Shown: positions 5,822-7,305 of the stretch, one piece after another
How the letters are laid out: every line of letters starts with the position of its first letter
Position numbering within the stretch: the stretch's first letter is position 1
Assembly (NCBI GenBank): GCA_029861085.1
Contig: JAOUAE010000064.1
Location: forward strand, 1 to 7,305
Direction: 5' to 3'
Source: Candidatus Nitrosopumilus sp.
GTDB lineage: Archaea; Thermoproteota; Nitrososphaeria; Nitrososphaerales; Nitrosopumilaceae
Length of the DNA: 7,305 nucleotides
The notes under the pieces: model-generated
What the model was told of the DNA's origin: nothing
Seen by the model: only the letters and a program-made list of their open reading frames with translations
The model's database searches: none
Position numbers and translations under genes: made by a program

Positions 5822-5959
5822 ATGTCAAATCAAAAGTGCGTATCATGCGGAATCGGTTTCTTTTCCCCAACGGGTTCAGACAAATGTTCCAAATGTGCAG
5901 GAAGCGAATCACAAGGGCAAGAAAGTCATGATTCCTGTGGTTGTGGACACAGCCATTAG
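5822..5959 (+). CDS. 45-residue Cys/His-rich zinc-ribbon-like miniprotein
   Basis: The ATG at 5822 opens a 45-codon frame ending in TAG at 5957-5959. Cys6-x2-Cys9 and Cys22-x2-Cys25, with 12 residues between the pairs (CVSCGIGFFSPTG, then DKCSKCAG), match a minimal zinc ribbon or rubredoxin-like knuckle pair. After a polar linker (about 28-35) comes a second cluster, HDSCGCGHSH (36-45), which adds two Cys and three His at the very C-terminus and could bind a second metal. A TATA box at 5794-5801 and a T-rich tract just after the stop (5961-5970) bracket it as its own transcription unit. The family is unknown to me. Possible roles are metal storage or delivery, or a small nucleic-acid-binding regulator; the sequence does not decide. 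Confidence 0.75.
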   Translation: MSNQKCVSCGIGFFSPTGSDKCSKCAGSESQGQESHDSCGCGHSH

Positions 5960-5960
5960 T

Positions 5961-5970
5961 TTCTTTTTTC
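5961..5970 (+). terminator. T-rich tract after the miniprotein gene
   Basis: TTCTTTTTTC begins two bases after the TAG at 5957-5959. Archaeal RNA polymerase terminates at such tracts, so it probably ends the miniprotein transcript before the next promoter at 5982. Confidence 0.45.
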
Positions 5971-5981
5971 TATAGCATGCA

Positions 5982-5987
5982 TATATT
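5982..5987 (+). promoter_or_regulatory. TATA-like box for the gene at 6009
   Basis: TATATT, within GCATATATTG, lies 22-27 bases before the ATG at 6009. It is the clearest TATA match in the window. Confidence 0.55.
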
Positions 5988-6008
5988 GAACAAATAGCAA
6001 CCAACCTT

Positions 6009-6521
6009 ATGACAAAAACATCAGAACAAATGAAAGGATTAGTTGAAGATTTTATCAAAGTTACAAATATCAATTATGAAGATCAAACAGAGAAAATTAG
6101 AGAAAAAAGCAATCTTATTGATTGGCAATTTCATGTAGGAACAAATGTGATAGTTAGTAAAAATGCAAACAGAGAAGATAGAATACACGTTAACGTTAAC
6201 ATGAGATTTTCGTCACAAGATGCAAAGTTATTGGTTATGAAAAACCCATCATTTTCCAAAGCAATCATGGAGATTAGTGAGATTTGCACGACATGTGGGG
6301 TTGGCCATCAATGGATAAAAAATAACGAAGACATAGTTGGTTTGGCAATATTCTCACATGTCGATGAACAAAAACTAGATAGAATTGCATTTCATAGTAC
6401 TTGGGACAACGTATCAAGAGTATCAAGCCACGTTCAAAAAATACTACGTTCAAATTTTAATGGTTTTTCGGCACAAAATAATTCAACGGACCAGACAATA
6501 GACAAGTCAATGTACGGATAG
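6009..6521 (+). CDS. Hypothetical protein, possibly DUF2299-like
   Basis: This 170-residue soluble protein has no signal peptide or membrane segment. The order is an N-terminal helix (about 5-20), beta strands with IDWQFHVGTNVIVSK (37-51) and DRIHVNVNMRF (57-67), a helix around 70-91, a CTTCGVGH motif (Cys93, Cys96, His100), a strand with IVGLAIFSHV and a final amphipathic helix (132-149). The strand-helix pattern, with a Trp-containing first strand and a closing long helix, recalls DUF2299 proteins of archaea, but this is a judgement by eye. The last 20 residues are polar and likely disordered. The single CxxC with a nearby His could bind metal, perhaps at a dimer interface, or be redox-active. 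ATG at 6009 fits the TATA box at 5982-5987. No function is known. Confidence 0.75.
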   Translation: MTKTSEQMKGLVEDFIKVTNINYEDQTEKIREKSNLIDWQFHVGTNVIVSKNANREDRIHVNVNMRFSSQDAKLLVMKNPSFSKAIMEISEICTTCGVGHQWIKNNEDIVGLAIFSHVDEQKLDRIAFHSTWDNVSRVSSHVQKILRSNFNGFSAQNNSTDQTIDKSMYG

Positions 6522-6593
6522 ATACAGATGAAGATGTTCAACTGAATCGACACCGAAATGAACATACACTAGTAAATTACATCACAAAACGAA

Positions 6594-6893
6594 ATGATTT
6601 CTTTTGATCACAGGGTTCTAAGCGAATACCGAATAAAAATTGCAAAAATTGAAACACTTGCCAAGGTCATATTGACTCATCCAGAGCCTAAAGGAGAAGA
6701 GGCTAGAGGAGCTTCGAAATTTCTAGACGTCCTAATCGATGAAACAGACAGATTCTATGAAAATAATAGTGAAATTTTGTCAAACCATGGAAAAAGGCCT
6801 CATGACCGTTCCCGATTAGAAGAGACAAAAGCATGGAATGAGAATATTGAGCGTTTTTACGAGAAAAATCCTCGTAGAAGACCCAGAAAATAA
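6594..6893 (+). CDS. Hypothetical small charged helical protein
   Basis: I do not recognise this 99-residue protein. It appears largely helical: an N-terminal helix with VLSEYRIKIAKIETLAKVIL (about 8-27), a Pro-containing turn (HPEPKGEEARG), a second helix with FLDVLIDETDRFYENNSEIL and a highly charged end finishing RRRPRK. There are no cysteines, membrane helices or signal peptide. The segments DRFYENNSE and ERFYEKNPR share an RFYExN motif about 35 residues apart, hinting at a weak internal repeat. The basic tail could bind nucleic acid. ATG at 6594 is the only good start; the upstream 72-base gap has only a weak TATA candidate (around 6563-6579), so promoter support is poorer than for neighbouring genes. 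Confidence 0.65.
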   Translation: MISFDHRVLSEYRIKIAKIETLAKVILTHPEPKGEEARGASKFLDVLIDETDRFYENNSEILSNHGKRPHDRSRLEETKAWNENIERFYEKNPRRRPRK

Positions 6894-7001
6894 TCAAACA
6901 TTAATTTCATTATTGAATTCATGAAAATTTCTGATGCATTTGAAATTACATATCAAAATTCCAAAATGAATTTGTCCCTACATTAGATTTGTAAAAAGTA
7001 T
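6894..7001. other. Short convergent intergenic gap
   Basis: These 108 AT-rich bases separate two convergent genes. They contain imperfect inverted repeats such as AATTTCAT and ATGAAAATT (about 6903-6929) that might help termination. A 21-codon frame at 6921-6986 lacks supporting evidence. Confidence 0.35.
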
Positions 7002-7305
7002 TTAGAATACAGGCGATTTTGGAAATAATTCTTTTAGTCCATCCAAAGTTAATTGTTGTAAAAGGGGTTGTCCAAACTGATAAGTCTCACCCCATGCTTT
7101 TTTTAGATTTGTTAGCTTTTCCTTGAATATTGTTTTATTTTCCTCTGATAAGTTAGGTTCCTTATCAACTTCAAGAATCAATTCATCTATTTTAGTTTCA
7201 AAATTTTGGACATTTATTTGTCCAATATGGATTTGGCTAAAAGATTCAACATCAGTTAGTCGTTGTACAAAATTAGGATTAGCATAAGTTTCCCCCAAAG
7301 AAGTA
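7002..7305 (-). CDS. C-terminal part of an unidentified helical protein (partial)
   Basis: The minus-strand frame is open from the window edge to TAA at 7002-7004 and gives 100 residues. A TTG occurs near the edge (7298), but the codons before it are also open, so it is probably an internal Leu and the gene begins outside the window. The visible part is mostly polar helix, with a Lys/Glu-rich central stretch (FETKIDELILEVDKEPN, then KTIFKEKLTNLKKAWGE) that could form a short coiled coil or helical hairpin. The tetrapeptide GETY appears twice, LGETYANP and WGETYQFGQP, about 70 residues apart. There are no cysteines, membrane segments or recognisable catalytic motif. The product is unknown. Confidence 0.6.
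   Translation of the reverse strand, partial: TSLGETYANPNFVQRLTDVESFSQIHIGQINVQNFETKIDELILEVDKEPNLSEENKTIFKEKLTNLKKAWGETYQFGQPLLQQLTLDGLKELFPKSPVF

Noticed and set aside
6189..6200. Perfect 12-base palindrome GTTAACGTTAAC
   Set aside because: It lies inside coding sequence for HVNVN, where two similar Val-Asn codon pairs explain it; no second copy was seen.
6703..6897. 64-codon minus-strand frame
   Set aside because: It is antisense to the 99-residue gene, which has the better composition and start.
6921..6986. 21-codon plus-strand frame beginning MKISDAF
   Set aside because: It vaguely recalls the first residues of archaeal tyrosine recombinases, but it is too short, and nothing else of an integrase or att site is visible.
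1..7305. Defence system, CRISPR, mobile element or phage genes
   Set aside because: No transposase, integrase, nuclease, toxin or spaced repeat array was found; the genes look like ordinary chromosomal content.

Overview
The window looks like chromosomal DNA from a low-GC archaeon, most likely a marine ammonia-oxidising thaumarchaeon (Nitrosopumilus/Nitrosarchaeum type). The evidence is an archaeal/eukaryotic-type gene set: an MCTS1-like PUA protein, a 20S proteasome beta subunit and a TrmI-type tRNA m1A methyltransferase. TATA-like boxes sit about 20-32 bases before most start codons, with no clear Shine-Dalgarno sequences, and TTG/GTG starts are frequent. The genus is an inference; no rRNA gene is present to confirm it.

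Layout. Positions 1-523 (+) hold the last codons of an unidentified gene, then a PUA-domain RNA-binding protein overlapping it by a TTGA junction. Positions 553-1149 (-) hold a proteasome beta subunit whose catalytic Thr1 is replaced by Ala. It shares a divergent promoter region with a DoxX-family membrane protein (1245-1661, +). DoxX converges tail to tail, with a 4-base overlap, on a minus-strand group: a TrmI-like methyltransferase (4883-3936), an ADP-dependent NAD(P)H-hydrate dehydratase (3879-3016) and an M20 metallopeptidase (3019-1658). The last two overlap by GTGA and are probably co-translated.

Positions 4884-5396 have no convincing protein gene. They hold the trmI promoter, a promoter for the next gene and a hairpin followed by seven T's that could end a small RNA.

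The right part (5397-7305) is a run of small, poorly characterised genes. They are a 116-residue protein with two CxxC pairs, a 45-residue Cys/His miniprotein (5822-5959), a 170-residue protein possibly related to DUF2299, a 99-residue charged protein and, on the minus strand, the C-terminal end of an unidentified helical protein cut by the window edge.

Most recognised genes are informational or housekeeping functions: translation, tRNA modification, protein turnover and cofactor repair. I see no tRNA or rRNA gene, CRISPR array, insertion sequence or defence island. The least ordinary items are the Thr1-less proteasome subunit, the lysine-rich octapeptide tail on the methyltransferase, the Cys/His miniprotein and the possible small RNA.
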